In this document: one piece after another, positions 1 through 7,867 of the stretch
How the letters are laid out: each line of letters starts with the position of its first letter
Position numbering within the stretch: position 1 is the stretch's first letter
From: JBNARI01 sp049718765
GTDB lineage: Bacteria > Bacillota > Sulfobacillia > DUMF01
Direction: 5' to 3'
Length of the DNA stretch: 17,946 bases
NCBI GenBank assembly: GCA_049718765.1
Contig: JBNARI010000030.1
Coordinates: 1-17,946, forward strand
Position numbers and translations under genes: made by a program
The notes under the pieces: model-generated
The model's database searches: none
Seen by the model: the letters and a program-made list of their open reading frames with translations, nothing else
Told to the model about the DNA's origin: nothing

Positions 1-561
1 GCTGCGGTAGAGGCCTTTATGAAACCATTATCTCGAAAACTGTGTGGAACTTACGTTTGAACAGGTGCTTCTCCACGGCATTCGACGCTGCGTGGGCTGA
101 GCGAAACGTGGGCAACGGGCTGGATGAGGTCCTAGGGTACATCTCAGGGCGCAAGGGGGAAATGTACGTGCGGCTGGAGCTGCAGGAGCCAAAGCAGAAT
201 GCTATCAGGGCGAGCGGGTTTGCTCCCGGATCAACGCGTGTGGCTTCTGAACTGAGGAAAGCCGTAGAGGCGCTGCCCGATACATTTGCGGTTTCCCAGG
301 TGCTTCAGTGGCAACAGCTGATGGATGCAGCGTCCAAGTTGCGAGTCGTGGCAAGGATGATCGTTGCTGTTGCTCCAGTAGGGATGGCTGTTGTGGCCGC
401 ATTTGTCGTGCTGGCCTGGGAATCGGCTGGGAGGGGGGGTGCGTGGTTTGAAGTGGCCTGCGGTTGGCTTGCTGCTTGGCGGCGGCCTCGTTGAGCTTGT
501 GGGGATGGGGTGCTCAATGTTGTTGCCCAGTGTCACTTCGGGCTTGCGAGCGTTCCTGTAA
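1..561 (+). pseudogene. 3' end of unrecognised membrane protein gene, apparent frameshift at a G7 run
   Basis: The frame is open from the window edge, so the gene probably starts upstream. As written it reads to a stop at 492-494, with a hydrophobic span encoded at about 345-420 (VVARMIVAVAPVGMAVVAAF). A run of seven G's lies at 433-439. Dropping one G moves into the frame that continues GLKWPAVGLLLGGGLVEL, a second convincing hydrophobic span, and stops at 559-561. The zero-frame tail after the run (ending WLAAWRRPR) looks less protein-like. I read this as one protein with two C-terminal membrane spans, broken by a one-base indel that could be real, a phase-variable tract or a sequencing error. 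If the frame is real as written, the gene is a partial CDS ending at 494 (a GTG at 42 is possible, but no clear ribosome site precedes it). I do not recognise the family. Confidence 0.42.
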
Positions 562-819
562 GGGGATGGGTTGAAGGATTGTTGGGTGGTTATATCCACG
601 TGTTGAAAACGGCGGGTTTGGTACCTATTTGTTTAGGAAGTCTAATCGTATTAGTGCCACCCCTTTCAAAGGTGCTGGGTCCAGCACAGCCCACGTCTTC
701 GTCTACGTAAATTTGATGGCTTTGGCCAACCTGAGATGACGTTCTGATGTTATAACAAACATATCTTGATATTGACATATTTAAAGACATAGATTGTAAT
801 CAATAGGGGTTGGTGTGAT
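562..819. other. intergenic region before the ArsR operon
   Basis: No convincing gene is seen. It holds a near-perfect palindrome at 672-687 (arms GTGCTGG and CCAGCAC with two bases between) that is not followed by a T-run, so it is a poor terminator. The last 60 bases are A+T-rich and hold the promoter and operator of the ArsR gene, described separately. Confidence 0.5.
759..800 (+). promoter_or_regulatory. promoter and palindromic operator of the ArsR/sulfur-relay operon
   Basis: A TTGACA -35 box at 772-777 and a TGTAAT -10 box at 795-800 are separated by exactly 17 bases, which is close to the sigma-70/sigma-A consensus. An imperfect inverted repeat with three ATAT blocks lies at 759-782 and matches its own reverse complement at 16 of 24 positions. 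It overlaps the -35 box, as expected for an ArsR-type repressor site that blocks polymerase. That the downstream ArsR protein binds here is inferred from position and symmetry. Confidence 0.72.
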
Positions 820-1122
820 ATGGATAGTGAAAACTGGAACTTACTGAGGCAAGGGGCGGAATTGCTCAAGGTGTTGGGGCATCCAGTTAGGCTATGCATT
901 GTGAGGAACCTGGCACGGAAGGGGGAAGCCAGCGTTTCCGAAATGCAGGACTGCTTGACTATGCCCCAGTCCACTGTGTCCCAGCATTTGGCCAAGCTCA
1001 GGGCTTACGGCGTAATCAAGCCAAGCCGTCGGGGCAAAGAGGTGTACTACTCAATCTCTGATCCCAGGGTCACACAGGTGGTTGAGGCGGTCCTTGGCGC
1101 CGGGAAACACCCAGATGGGTGA
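820..1122 (+). CDS. ArsR/SmtB-family transcriptional regulator
   Basis: A 100-residue winged-helix repressor. It has the typical ArsR start (LKVLGHPVRLCIVRNL, about residues 16-31), a recognition-helix segment (MPQSTVSQHLAKLRAYGVI) and a wing ending GKEVYYSI. There are only two cysteines, Cys26 and Cys45. Cys45 sits at the start of the helix where many family members carry sensing cysteines, but the classic CxC metal pair and a partner cysteine in the last helix, as in the sulfide-sensing BigR/SqrR group, are missing. The ATG at 820 has AGGGG at 805-809. The sulfur-relay gene starts 14 bases downstream, so the two are surely co-transcribed, and the operator overlapping the promoter suggests autorepression. 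The inducer is unknown; a persulfide or related sulfur species fits the neighbour. Confidence 0.93.
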   Translation: MDSENWNLLRQGAELLKVLGHPVRLCIVRNLARKGEASVSEMQDCLTMPQSTVSQHLAKLRAYGVIKPSRRGKEVYYSISDPRVTQVVEAVLGAGKHPDG

Positions 1123-1136
1123 GGGGGGAAGAGCTT

Positions 1137-3587
1137 ATGGAAGGAAAGAGGATCCTAGTTGTAGGGGGCGTGGCAGGTGGCGCCACATTCGCTGCCCGCA
1201 TGAGAAGGTTGGACGAAAAGGCAACGATAGTGATGTTCGAAAGGGGAGATTATGTCTCCTTTGCCAACTGTGGACTGCCCTATCACATTGGAGGGGTAAT
1301 ACCTAAGAGGGAGCAGTTGCTCGTCCAGACCGTACAGGGCATGAGGCGCCGGTACAACGTGGACGTGCGCACCCGACACGAAGTTCTGAAGATAGACAGA
1401 CGGGCCAGAGAAGTTGAGGTGCTGGACCGCTCTTCTGGCCGCACCTACAGAGAGGGCTACGACGTGCTGGTGCTCTCCACAGGCGCCGCGCCGGTTTTGC
1501 CCCCGACCTTGGAGGGACCCAGGGCCTACGTGCTGCGCAGCATGGAGGACATGGACAGGATCCTAGATTCAATTGGGGGCTTGGAACCAGGGAGCCCAGT
1601 AGTCATTGTGGGTGGTGGCTTCATTGGGCTGGAACTTGCTGAGAACCTCCACAAGCGGGCATTTGCCATAACCATAGTGGAGATGGCGGAACAGGTGATG
1701 TTGAACCTGGATAGGGAAATGGCCGCCCTGGTTCACAGGCACCTGAGGAGCAAGGGTGTGGCGCTGATTCTCAACGACGGTGTGTCGAGAGTCGACCACC
1801 ATGAGGATGGCGCTGTGGTGAAGTTGTCAAGCGGCCACGAGTTGAAGGCCAAAGCGGTGATTGTGGCAATTGGTGTGAAGCCTGAGGCCACTCTAGCCAG
1901 GGAGGCAGGCCTGGAACTGGGCCCAAGGGGAGGCGTCCTTGTTGACAGTTGGTTCCGAACTTCGGACCCACACATATACGCTATTGGCGATGTGGCGGAA
2001 GTGCTCGAATTTGGAAGCAGCAACAACACGTGGGTGCCCCTTGCAGGACCTGCCAACCGCCAGGCGAGGTTGCTGGCTGACATTATTGCCGGTAAAGACG
2101 TGAAGTACTCGGGCGTGCAGGGCACGATGATTGCCAAGGTATTCGACCTAGTGGTGGCTGCGGTGGGGAAGAACGAACGGGCGTTGAAACGGGAGGGACG
2201 GAGCTACAGGGTATCAATCACCCACAGCAACTCCCATGCTGGGTATTACCCGGGAGCCAGCCAGATCAGCATCAAACTGATCTTCGACGACCAGGGCAGG
2301 ATACTGGGAGCTCAAGCAGTGGGGCAGGAGGGCGTTGACAAAAGAATTGACGTCATCGCCACTACAATGAGGCTTGGAGGTACAGTGTACGACTTGGCGG
2401 CACTGGAGCTAGCGTACGCGCCCCCTTTCTCGTCTGCCAAAGACCCAGTGAACATTGCGGGCTACGTTGCCAGCAACATCCTGGATGGGGACGTGGAAAC
2501 GGTACAGTGGCACCAAATTGAACAGCTTGACCGAGACAACGTTGTGCTGCTGGACGTGCGAGAGCCAGCCGAAGTTGAGCTGGGTATGATCCAAGGGGCG
2601 GTGAATATCCCCCTCGGGCAGCTCCGGGAGAACTTGCACAAGCTGCCAAGGGACAAGGAAATCGTGGTGTACTGCCAAGTTGGCTTGAGGGCGTACATTG
2701 CCTGCCGAATACTGGCGCAGAACGGCTTTTCCAAGGTGAAGAACCTCTCTGGAGGGTATAGGACATACGAAGCGGTAACGTCCGACCTCAAGTGCCCTAA
2801 CGATTACTCAGGCGGGTGTGCTGAGGTTGAATCCCGTGCCACCGGGAGTAGGGAAAACAGGGAGGGGCGCACCGTAAAGCTGGACGCGTGCGGCTTGCAG
2901 TGCCCTGGCCCCATTCTCCAGCTCCACGAGGCAATGAAGGAGCTTTCGGAGGGGGACGTAGTGGAGGTGCAAGCTACTGACCCCGGGTTCCTGAACGACG
3001 TAAAGGCATGGTGTGAAAGGACCGGCAATGCCTTATTAGACGTTCACCAGGAGGAAGGAAGGTACACGGCTGTGATACGGAAAGGTTCTGGTGCGCCGGC
3101 TCCTGCTTCCAGTGGAGGTCAAGACAAAACCATAATTGTGTTTAGCAATGATTTGGACAAGGTGATAGCTTCCTTTGTCATTGCCAACGGAGCTGCGGCT
3201 ATGGGCAGGAAGGTCACCATGTTCTTCACCTTCTGGGGACTCAATGTGCTAAGGCGTCCTCAGGCAATTGCTGTAAGGAAGGATTTCTTGGGCAAAATGT
3301 TCGGGATGATGATGCCCAGGGGCAGCCTGAAGCTTGGGCTTTCCAAGTTGAACATGCTTGGGATTGGCCCCAGGCTCATAAGACACGTTATGCGGCGCAA
3401 GGGAATCGCCCCGGTGGAGGAGCTTATTGAACAGGCCAAGAGGGCTGGAGTGCGGCTTGTGGCGTGCCAAATGAGCATGGACGTGATGGGCATAAAGCCG
3501 GAGGAGCTCATCGACGGAGTGGAAATTGGGGGAGTGGCCACGTACCTTGCTGCAGCTGAACTGTCTGACGTGAACTTGTTCATCTGA
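1137..3587 (+). CDS. four-domain sulfur-relay flavoprotein: CoA-disulfide reductase-like, rhodanese, TusA and DsrE domains
   Basis: About 816 residues. Residues 1-445 form a pyridine-nucleotide disulfide oxidoreductase: an N-terminal FAD motif (VGGVAGGATFAARM), a single redox cysteine at Cys45 in SFANCGLPYHIGG as in CoA-disulfide/NADH-dependent persulfide reductases, a second dinucleotide fold near 153-165 (VVIVGGGFIGLELAENL) and YAIGD near 281-285. A rhodanese domain follows (about 462-555, catalytic Cys513 in YCQVGLRAY), then TusA (about 581-650, CGLQCPGP with Cys585 and Cys589), then DsrE (about 662-816, Cys777 in ACQMSMDVMG). Each domain keeps its thiol, so sulfane sulfur could pass from one to the next in the cytoplasm. 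Start: ATG 1137 lies just after AGGGGGG (1122-1127); an in-frame GTG at 1119 overlaps the ArsR stop but has no such spacing. Order of sulfur flow and the physiological substrate are inferred. Confidence 0.93.
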   Translation: MEGKRILVVGGVAGGATFAARMRRLDEKATIVMFERGDYVSFANCGLPYHIGGVIPKREQLLVQTVQGMRRRYNVDVRTRHEVLKIDRRAREVEVLDRSSGRTYREGYDVLVLSTGAAPVLPPTLEGPRAYVLRSMEDMDRILDSIGGLEPGSPVVIVGGGFIGLELAENLHKRAFAITIVEMAEQVMLNLDREMAALVHRHLRSKGVALILNDGVSRVDHHEDGAVVKLSSGHELKAKAVIVAIGVKPEATLAREAGLELGPRGGVLVDSWFRTSDPHIYAIGDVAEVLEFGSSNNTWVPLAGPANRQARLLADIIAGKDVKYSGVQGTMIAKVFDLVVAAVGKNERALKREGRSYRVSITHSNSHAGYYPGASQISIKLIFDDQGRILGAQAVGQEGVDKRIDVIATTMRLGGTVYDLAALELAYAPPFSSAKDPVNIAGYVASNILDGDVETVQWHQIEQLDRDNVVLLDVREPAEVELGMIQGAVNIPLGQLRENLHKLPRDKEIVVYCQVGLRAYIACRILAQNGFSKVKNLSGGYRTYEAVTSDLKCPNDYSGGCAEVESRATGSRENREGRTVKLDACGLQCPGPILQLHEAMKELSEGDVVEVQATDPGFLNDVKAWCERTGNALLDVHQEEGRYTAVIRKGSGAPAPASSGGQDKTIIVFSNDLDKVIASFVIANGAAAMGRKVTMFFTFWGLNVLRRPQAIAVRKDFLGKMFGMMMPRGSLKLGLSKLNMLGIGPRLIRHVMRRKGIAPVEELIEQAKRAGVRLVACQMSMDVMGIKPEELIDGVEIGGVATYLAAAELSDVNLFI

Positions 3588-3599
3588 AGCGTACGACCA

Positions 3600-3630
3600 G
3601 GGCCGGACTCAACTCTTCCGTGCCCGGCCC
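3600..3630. terminator. possible bidirectional terminator hairpin between convergent genes
   Basis: GGGCCGG at 3600-3606 pairs with CCGGCCC at 3624-3630 across a 17-base loop. It lies in the 66-base gap between the sulfur-relay gene and the convergent flavin reductase gene. There is no T-run on either side, so it is at best a weak or factor-assisted terminator. Confidence 0.3.
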
Positions 3631-3653
3631 ATCCTGCTCTCCAGGCCAACCGG

Positions 3654-4214
3654 CTACTTCGATTGGGAGAAACTATGCCTGCCTAGGGCTTCCCCGAGGG
3701 CGTAGTAAGTGCCGTCGCCGTAGGCCACCCCTCCGAACTTCAAGGGGTCCACGCGTCCCCTATCGTTGAGCACTTCTGGCTGGGCGTGCACTGCCACTAT
3801 TGTGGCCAGGAAAACGTCGTGGGAACCGGCTGGCACGACGCTGAACACTTTGCACTCGAGGTTAACCGGGAACTCAAGCACCATCACCGAGTCCACTGCT
3901 TGTGCGGGCACAGGTGTGAGCCCAGTGCGCTGGAACTTGTCCACATTCCTTCCGGACACAGTACCACAGAAGTCCAACTCCCACAGTTTGGCCCTGGGCG
4001 GTAGATTAATCACGAACGCGCCGTGCTTGGATATCAGCTCGTGTATGAAACGGCTGGGCCTAACGCCAATGGCCACTGCGGGTGGTTCGGAAGCAACGTT
4101 GGAAGCCCACGCGATGGTCGTTGCGTCACGGGGACCGTCGACTGTGCCCGCAGTCACTAGCACCACTGCCCCTGGGATCACCAAGGGTTGGTTCTTGAGC
4201 AACACCTTGTCCAT
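3654..4214 (-). CDS. flavin reductase-like FMN-binding split-barrel protein
   Basis: A 186-residue protein of the flavin reductase / DIM6-NTAB group. The start PGAVVLVTAGTVDG, the DATTIAWASNVASEPP segment and AIGVRPSRFIHELI...GAFVINLPP are typical of the FMN-binding split barrel. FCGTVSGRNVDKF is the usual flavin-contact loop, and the length is normal for the family. Such proteins either reduce free flavin with NAD(P)H for a partner oxygenase or act as flavoproteins in anaerobes; no oxygenase lies nearby, so electron transfer or oxygen/peroxide handling is as likely. The ATG at 4212-4214 has an excellent ribosome site GGGAGGTGA (4221-4229). It is the last gene of a five-gene minus-strand run, 31 bases after the alcohol dehydrogenase. 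Confidence 0.88.
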   Translation of the reverse strand: MDKVLLKNQPLVIPGAVVLVTAGTVDGPRDATTIAWASNVASEPPAVAIGVRPSRFIHELISKHGAFVINLPPRAKLWELDFCGTVSGRNVDKFQRTGLTPVPAQAVDSVMVLEFPVNLECKVFSVVPAGSHDVFLATIVAVHAQPEVLNDRGRVDPLKFGGVAYGDGTYYALGEALGRHSFSQSK

Positions 4215-4245
4215 CAGCTGTCACCTCCCAATGCTGCGTACGACT

Positions 4246-5256
4246 TCATAGTGATATGTTCAACACTGCTGCCCCTTGTACCTGCCCATGCTTGAGGTGG
4301 GCCAGGGCTTCGTTTGCCTGTTCAAGGCTATACGTTTGAACCACTGGCTTTATGCCCACCTTTGCTGCGATCTCCATGAACTCGGCCGCATCCTGCCTTG
4401 TGGCGTTGGCCACGCTGGTGATCTTCTTCTCCCAATACAGGGATGAATAGGCCAGCTGGGGGACGGCGTCCAGGTGGATGGCGTTAATTGCCAGGGTGCC
4501 TCCTCGTTTGAGCACTCTCAAAGCTTCGGGAATGAGGTGGCCCACAGGCGCAAAGGTGATGCACTCGTCGCAGAGCATAGGGGGATCTTGCCCGGCTCTG
4601 CCTGCCCAGATTGCACCCAACTGGCGCGCGAGTTCCTGGTGTTGACGGCTGCGGGTGAATACCTGCACCTCGCAGCCCATGGCCTTGGCCTCCTGCAATG
4701 CAAGGTGGGCCGATGCGCCGAAGCCAAACAGCCCAACCACATCCCCTGGCTTCACGCCAGCCACCTTCAAAGACCGGTGGCCAATGATGCCAGCGCAAAG
4801 GAGCGGGGCTGCCTCGGCGTCGGCCAATCCATCGGGAATAGGCACGACGAACTGGATGGGGGCAACCATGTACTCCTGGTAGCCCCCATTAACCGAGAAC
4901 CCAGTGAACTTTAGTTGTTCGCACAGGTTCTCCTTGCCCGAGGTACAGTAATCACATTGAAGGCAGGTGCTGTAAACCCATGGCACACCCACCCGCTGCC
5001 CAACCACTATATCGGGGCGAGCTTCACTGGGCTCAGGTAGGAAATCCACCGTGCCAACCACTTGATGCCCCGGAACTACCGGCAGCTTGGGAGGTATAAG
5101 CTCCCCTTCCACGATGTGCAGGTCCGTATGACACACACCACACGCAGATACCTTTATACGCACCTGTCCAGGCGCTGGGTCCGGTACCGGTAGCTCAGCC
5201 AGTTTGAGGGGTCTTTCCTCTACCGGTGCCGGACTTTCCAGGACCATTGCCCTCAC
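4246..5256 (-). CDS. zinc-dependent alcohol dehydrogenase (MDR superfamily)
   Basis: About 336 residues, normal for a bacterial zinc alcohol dehydrogenase. Visible: the catalytic-zinc motif ACGVCHTDLH, GHQVVG (Gln where GHE is commonest, seen in one subgroup), the four-cysteine structural-zinc loop CLQCDYCTSGKENLC, and a Rossmann segment GDVVGLFGFGASAHLALQ. VFTRSRQH at the end of the second Rossmann strand has Arg rather than Asp, which hints at NADP(H), an inference only. It should interconvert an alcohol and an aldehyde; substrate unknown. Start: a GTG at 5254-5256 has AGAGGTGA (5262-5269) five bases ahead. The GTG three codons further upstream (5263-5265) lies inside that ribosome site and is unlikely. 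It follows the M20 gene by 28 bases and precedes the flavin reductase in the same operon. Confidence 0.93.
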   Translation of the reverse strand: MRAMVLESPAPVEERPLKLAELPVPDPAPGQVRIKVSACGVCHTDLHIVEGELIPPKLPVVPGHQVVGTVDFLPEPSEARPDIVVGQRVGVPWVYSTCLQCDYCTSGKENLCEQLKFTGFSVNGGYQEYMVAPIQFVVPIPDGLADAEAAPLLCAGIIGHRSLKVAGVKPGDVVGLFGFGASAHLALQEAKAMGCEVQVFTRSRQHQELARQLGAIWAGRAGQDPPMLCDECITFAPVGHLIPEALRVLKRGGTLAINAIHLDAVPQLAYSSLYWEKKITSVANATRQDAAEFMEIAAKVGIKPVVQTYSLEQANEALAHLKHGQVQGAAVLNISL

Positions 5257-5284
5257 TGGATTCACCTCTACAGTAACTGTTGTT

Positions 5285-6478
5285 TTATCCTTGTGCGTGC
5301 CTTGATAGCCAGCTCAAAGCCACGTGGGCGAAAACCGCAGCGCCAATCCACAGCACATCCTCATCAATGTCGAACTTGGGGTGGTGGTGAGGGTAAACGA
5401 TGCCCTTTCCCCTGTTGTGGGAGCACAGGAAGAAAAAGGTGCCAGGAGCCTGCTGCAGGAAATAAGCCATATCTTCGCCGCCCATGGTTGGTTCGGGTAC
5501 CTCCACCACGTTTTCCGGTCCCACTATTTCCGAAGCCAGTTCCCGGAATTCCTGGGTGAACTGTGGGTCGTTCACCAGCGGTGGGTACCCAAAGTGGTAC
5601 TCGTACTCGCAGCTCCCACGCATTGCCCCCACTACCCCATTGAATATTTCTCCAATCCGTTTGGCCAAAGTTTCCCTGAGCTTCTGGTCAAAGGTCCTGA
5701 CCGTACCCTCGAGCTCTACCACTTCGGGAATGATGTTGTACGCGGTGCCGCCATGGAACTTGCCTATGGTGACCACTACCGGCTCTACTGGCTTTATTTC
5801 CCTGCTGACTATTGTCTGAAGGGTCACATAAGCGTGGGCTGCCAAGGAAATCGCATCTACGGTCTCATGGGGCGCGGCGCCGTGTCCCCCTTTACCCTTC
5901 ACCTTAACGGTTATCTTGTCCAGGCAGGCGAACATTGGTTTGAATGAAATGCCAATTTGCCCTGTCTTGAGGCTCGGCCAGATGCCGCCCATGTGAGCGC
6001 CCACTACTGCGTCCACCTTTGGGTTTTCCATGGCGCCGTCTTCTATCATGGGCTTCGCTCCCCCAGGGCCCTCTTCCCCTGGCTGGAACAGGAACTTCAC
6101 AGCTCCGTGGATTTGATCCCGGTGGGAGCTCAAGATCTTGGCAGCCCCAAGCGCCATGGCCATGTGGCCGTCATGGCCGCAGCCATGAAATGCGTCTGGG
6201 TTTTCCGACGAGAACGGGAGCCCAGTTTCTTCCTTCATCCTCAACCCGTCAACGTCAGCCCGAATGGCAAAGGTCTTTCCAGGCTTTCCGCCTTTAAGCA
6301 AACCCACGAGCCCGTTCTTGCCAACTGGAAACCGCACTTCGATCCCCATCTTCTCAAGCTGTTCTTTGATGAACTGTTGTGTCTTGGGAGTGTCCAGCGC
6401 CACCTCTGGGAAGCGGTGTAAATAGCGCCGCCACTCCACAAGTTGGGGTTGAAGCCGCCGAGCTTCCTCTTTGATCAT
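5285..6478 (-). CDS. M20-family metal-dependent amidohydrolase
   Basis: A 397-residue M20 (peptidase M20D/amidohydrolase) enzyme of normal length. Metal and catalytic motifs are intact: RADVDGLRM, GCGHDGHMA, FQPGEEGPGGAKPMI, GGHGAAPH in the dimerisation lid, MGGEDMAYF and a C-terminal HHHPKFDIDE. Relatives hydrolyse N-acyl amino acids, hippurate, N-acetyl-diaminopimelate or indole-acetyl conjugates; the sequence alone does not choose. No signal peptide, so cytoplasmic. Its ATG overlaps the stop of the upstream membrane protein gene (ATGA, 6475-6478), with GGGAGGGA at 6486-6493, indicating translational coupling. That tight link to two membrane proteins suggests that the transported compound is its substrate or product. 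Confidence 0.93.
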   Translation of the reverse strand: MIKEEARRLQPQLVEWRRYLHRFPEVALDTPKTQQFIKEQLEKMGIEVRFPVGKNGLVGLLKGGKPGKTFAIRADVDGLRMKEETGLPFSSENPDAFHGCGHDGHMAMALGAAKILSSHRDQIHGAVKFLFQPGEEGPGGAKPMIEDGAMENPKVDAVVGAHMGGIWPSLKTGQIGISFKPMFACLDKITVKVKGKGGHGAAPHETVDAISLAAHAYVTLQTIVSREIKPVEPVVVTIGKFHGGTAYNIIPEVVELEGTVRTFDQKLRETLAKRIGEIFNGVVGAMRGSCEYEYHFGYPPLVNDPQFTQEFRELASEIVGPENVVEVPEPTMGGEDMAYFLQQAPGTFFFLCSHNRGKGIVYPHHHPKFDIDEDVLWIGAAVFAHVALSWLSRHAQG

Positions 6479-7149
6479 TTGCGGGTCCCTCCCTGCATGT
6501 TATACCACAATCTGCCTATACCTATTGCACCGAAAACGCATGCTGGTATCACCACCCACACAGGCAGGCCCTTCACGAACTTTAGGAGCACCAGGGGTAT
6601 GGGCACTGTGAGAAGTCCAATTGTGGGGTACTTGATTGCGAACTGCACGAACACAGCTCCAAAAATTGATGGCAATAACCAGGAGAAGGACTTCTGTACA
6701 TACACGGGGAACAAATTCAGAATTGCGGCTCCCACGATGGCAGTGATGGTGACGCCAATGGTATTCACAATAATGGAGCCCGCGATGCCGAGGGTAGATA
6801 TGATTTCTGCTTCTTCTGTCCCAGGTTCAACTCCGGTCACCTCTTGAGCAATTGCTGAGCAGGGCAGCCGCAAGTTAGAGATATTTCCTGCAAGGAACGA
6901 CATGTACGTTCCAGAGAGACCCAGGATGGCGTAGTAGGAAATGGGCTCGACGATGTAGAAGGCACCGTATACTGAGGCGACCAGCGCCCAGATCTTGATG
7001 ATTGTGGTGGAATCCGGCACTATTCCGTATCTGAAGTACAGGTACGCACAGGGCAGAAAGTTGCCAAGCCAGGCCGCCACGAGGGTGGCGATTCCCAGGC
7101 GAATGACCTTCCGGGTGAATACTTCGTTGAACACTGACTTCTTGTCCAT
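6475..7149 (-). CDS. multi-span membrane protein, partner of the DUF5058-like protein
   Basis: A 224-residue hydrophobic protein with about five to six membrane spans. Notable parts are IVEPISYYAILGLSGTYMSFLAGNISNLRLPC (about residues 66-97, read in two overlapping pieces), EPGTEEAEIISTLGIAGSII and a C-terminal hydrophobic pair. The polar segment GNISNLRLPCSAIAQEV between spans and the STLGIAGSII element look like conserved functional loops of a carrier. I do not recognise a transporter family with certainty; the arrangement recalls nucleoside-recognition/Gate-type two-component carriers. The ATG at 7147-7149 has a near-perfect AAGGAGGG seven to eight bases ahead. It lies 19 bases after the upstream membrane gene and overlaps the M20 gene by four bases. 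Inferred to form a complex with its upstream neighbour. Confidence 0.8.
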   Translation of the reverse strand: MDKKSVFNEVFTRKVIRLGIATLVAAWLGNFLPCAYLYFRYGIVPDSTTIIKIWALVASVYGAFYIVEPISYYAILGLSGTYMSFLAGNISNLRLPCSAIAQEVTGVEPGTEEAEIISTLGIAGSIIVNTIGVTITAIVGAAILNLFPVYVQKSFSWLLPSIFGAVFVQFAIKYPTIGLLTVPIPLVLLKFVKGLPVWVVIPACVFGAIGIGRLWYNMQGGTRK

Positions 7150-7168
7150 GCTGTTGACCCTCCTTCTC

Positions 7169-7867
7169 TCACGCGAACAGGTTAGCGATTAACATGCCCG
7201 CAATCATGGCTATACCCAGGGTGTACTCTCGAAGCCACTTGAACCTTCTGGCGACAAGCAGTAGCAGCCACATGCACATTCCTCCAGCTATGACCCCCAT
7301 GGTTCTGGGCCCGCCAGCAATCAGGTGTCCAGACATCAGGTATGCAAAGGCGCCAATGGCCGCCGATCCAGTAAGGACCGCAAGCCATTTCAGGTCTCCG
7401 CCACCTATCTTGACTCGGAGGGTTTCCAGCCTGTGGGTGAACAGGGCGCAAAGGAACAACCAGCCGAAGTCGTTCAGGGCCATGCCCCAATTGGAATGCA
7501 CGAACGCCCTGAGGTCGTAGGCTTTCGACCCAAATTCAACGTCTATTGCCTTGGCACCGAGGGTGGCTGCTGTGAGTTCGGTGGGCGCTGCGCCAATGAT
7601 GGAAAGGCGCATCCAAGTGATGGGAGCCCCGACCACAGCCATCATGCCTATCATGACCACCACAATTGCAAGGGATGGACCGATTGCGGTGATCATGCCG
7701 GCACGCAAACCCTCGATGCACTTCCTCCTGTCCATGCCGATTTTCTCGGCTGCGATGAATGCCTGCCTGGCAAACAGTATGGCCTGGATGAACACGATGG
7801 ACACCATTGCAATTGCCACGACCCACAGCCCTGGCTCGTTCACCAGTTTCTTGAGCTCTTCGCTCAT
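7169..7867 (-). CDS. DUF5058-like membrane protein, probable transporter subunit
   Basis: A 232-residue protein with six or so hydrophobic spans. The order is an N-terminal span (WVVAIAMVSIVFIQAILF), a basic loop with GMDRRKCIEGLRAGMI, spans containing GPSLAIVVVMIGMMAV and WMRLSIIGAAPTELTAA, and further spans to the C terminus. The Q-A-I-L-F-x-R-x-A start and the APITWMRLSIIGAAPTE motif match what I remember of DUF5058 proteins, which often sit beside M20 amidohydrolases; the name is therefore tentative. The start is ATG 7865-7867, six bases after GGAGGGA; the frame stays open upstream to beyond 8100, but that stretch (RPSACPNPSIKDS...) is not protein-like and runs through the divergent promoter region. 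It is the first gene of the minus-strand operon. Confidence 0.8.
   Translation of the reverse strand: MSEELKKLVNEPGLWVVAIAMVSIVFIQAILFARQAFIAAEKIGMDRRKCIEGLRAGMITAIGPSLAIVVVMIGMMAVVGAPITWMRLSIIGAAPTELTAATLGAKAIDVEFGSKAYDLRAFVHSNWGMALNDFGWLFLCALFTHRLETLRVKIGGGDLKWLAVLTGSAAIGAFAYLMSGHLIAGGPRTMGVIAGGMCMWLLLLVARRFKWLREYTLGIAMIAGMLIANLFA

Noticed and set aside
510..710. Plus-strand frame of 66 codons after the broken membrane gene.
   Set aside because: No ribosome site; it overlaps the better frame ending at 561 and has no recognisable features.
1119..1136. Upstream GTG start for the sulfur-relay protein, overlapping the ArsR stop.
   Set aside because: The ribosome site AGGGGGG at 1122-1127 lies after it and is correctly spaced for ATG 1137, where the FAD-binding fold begins.
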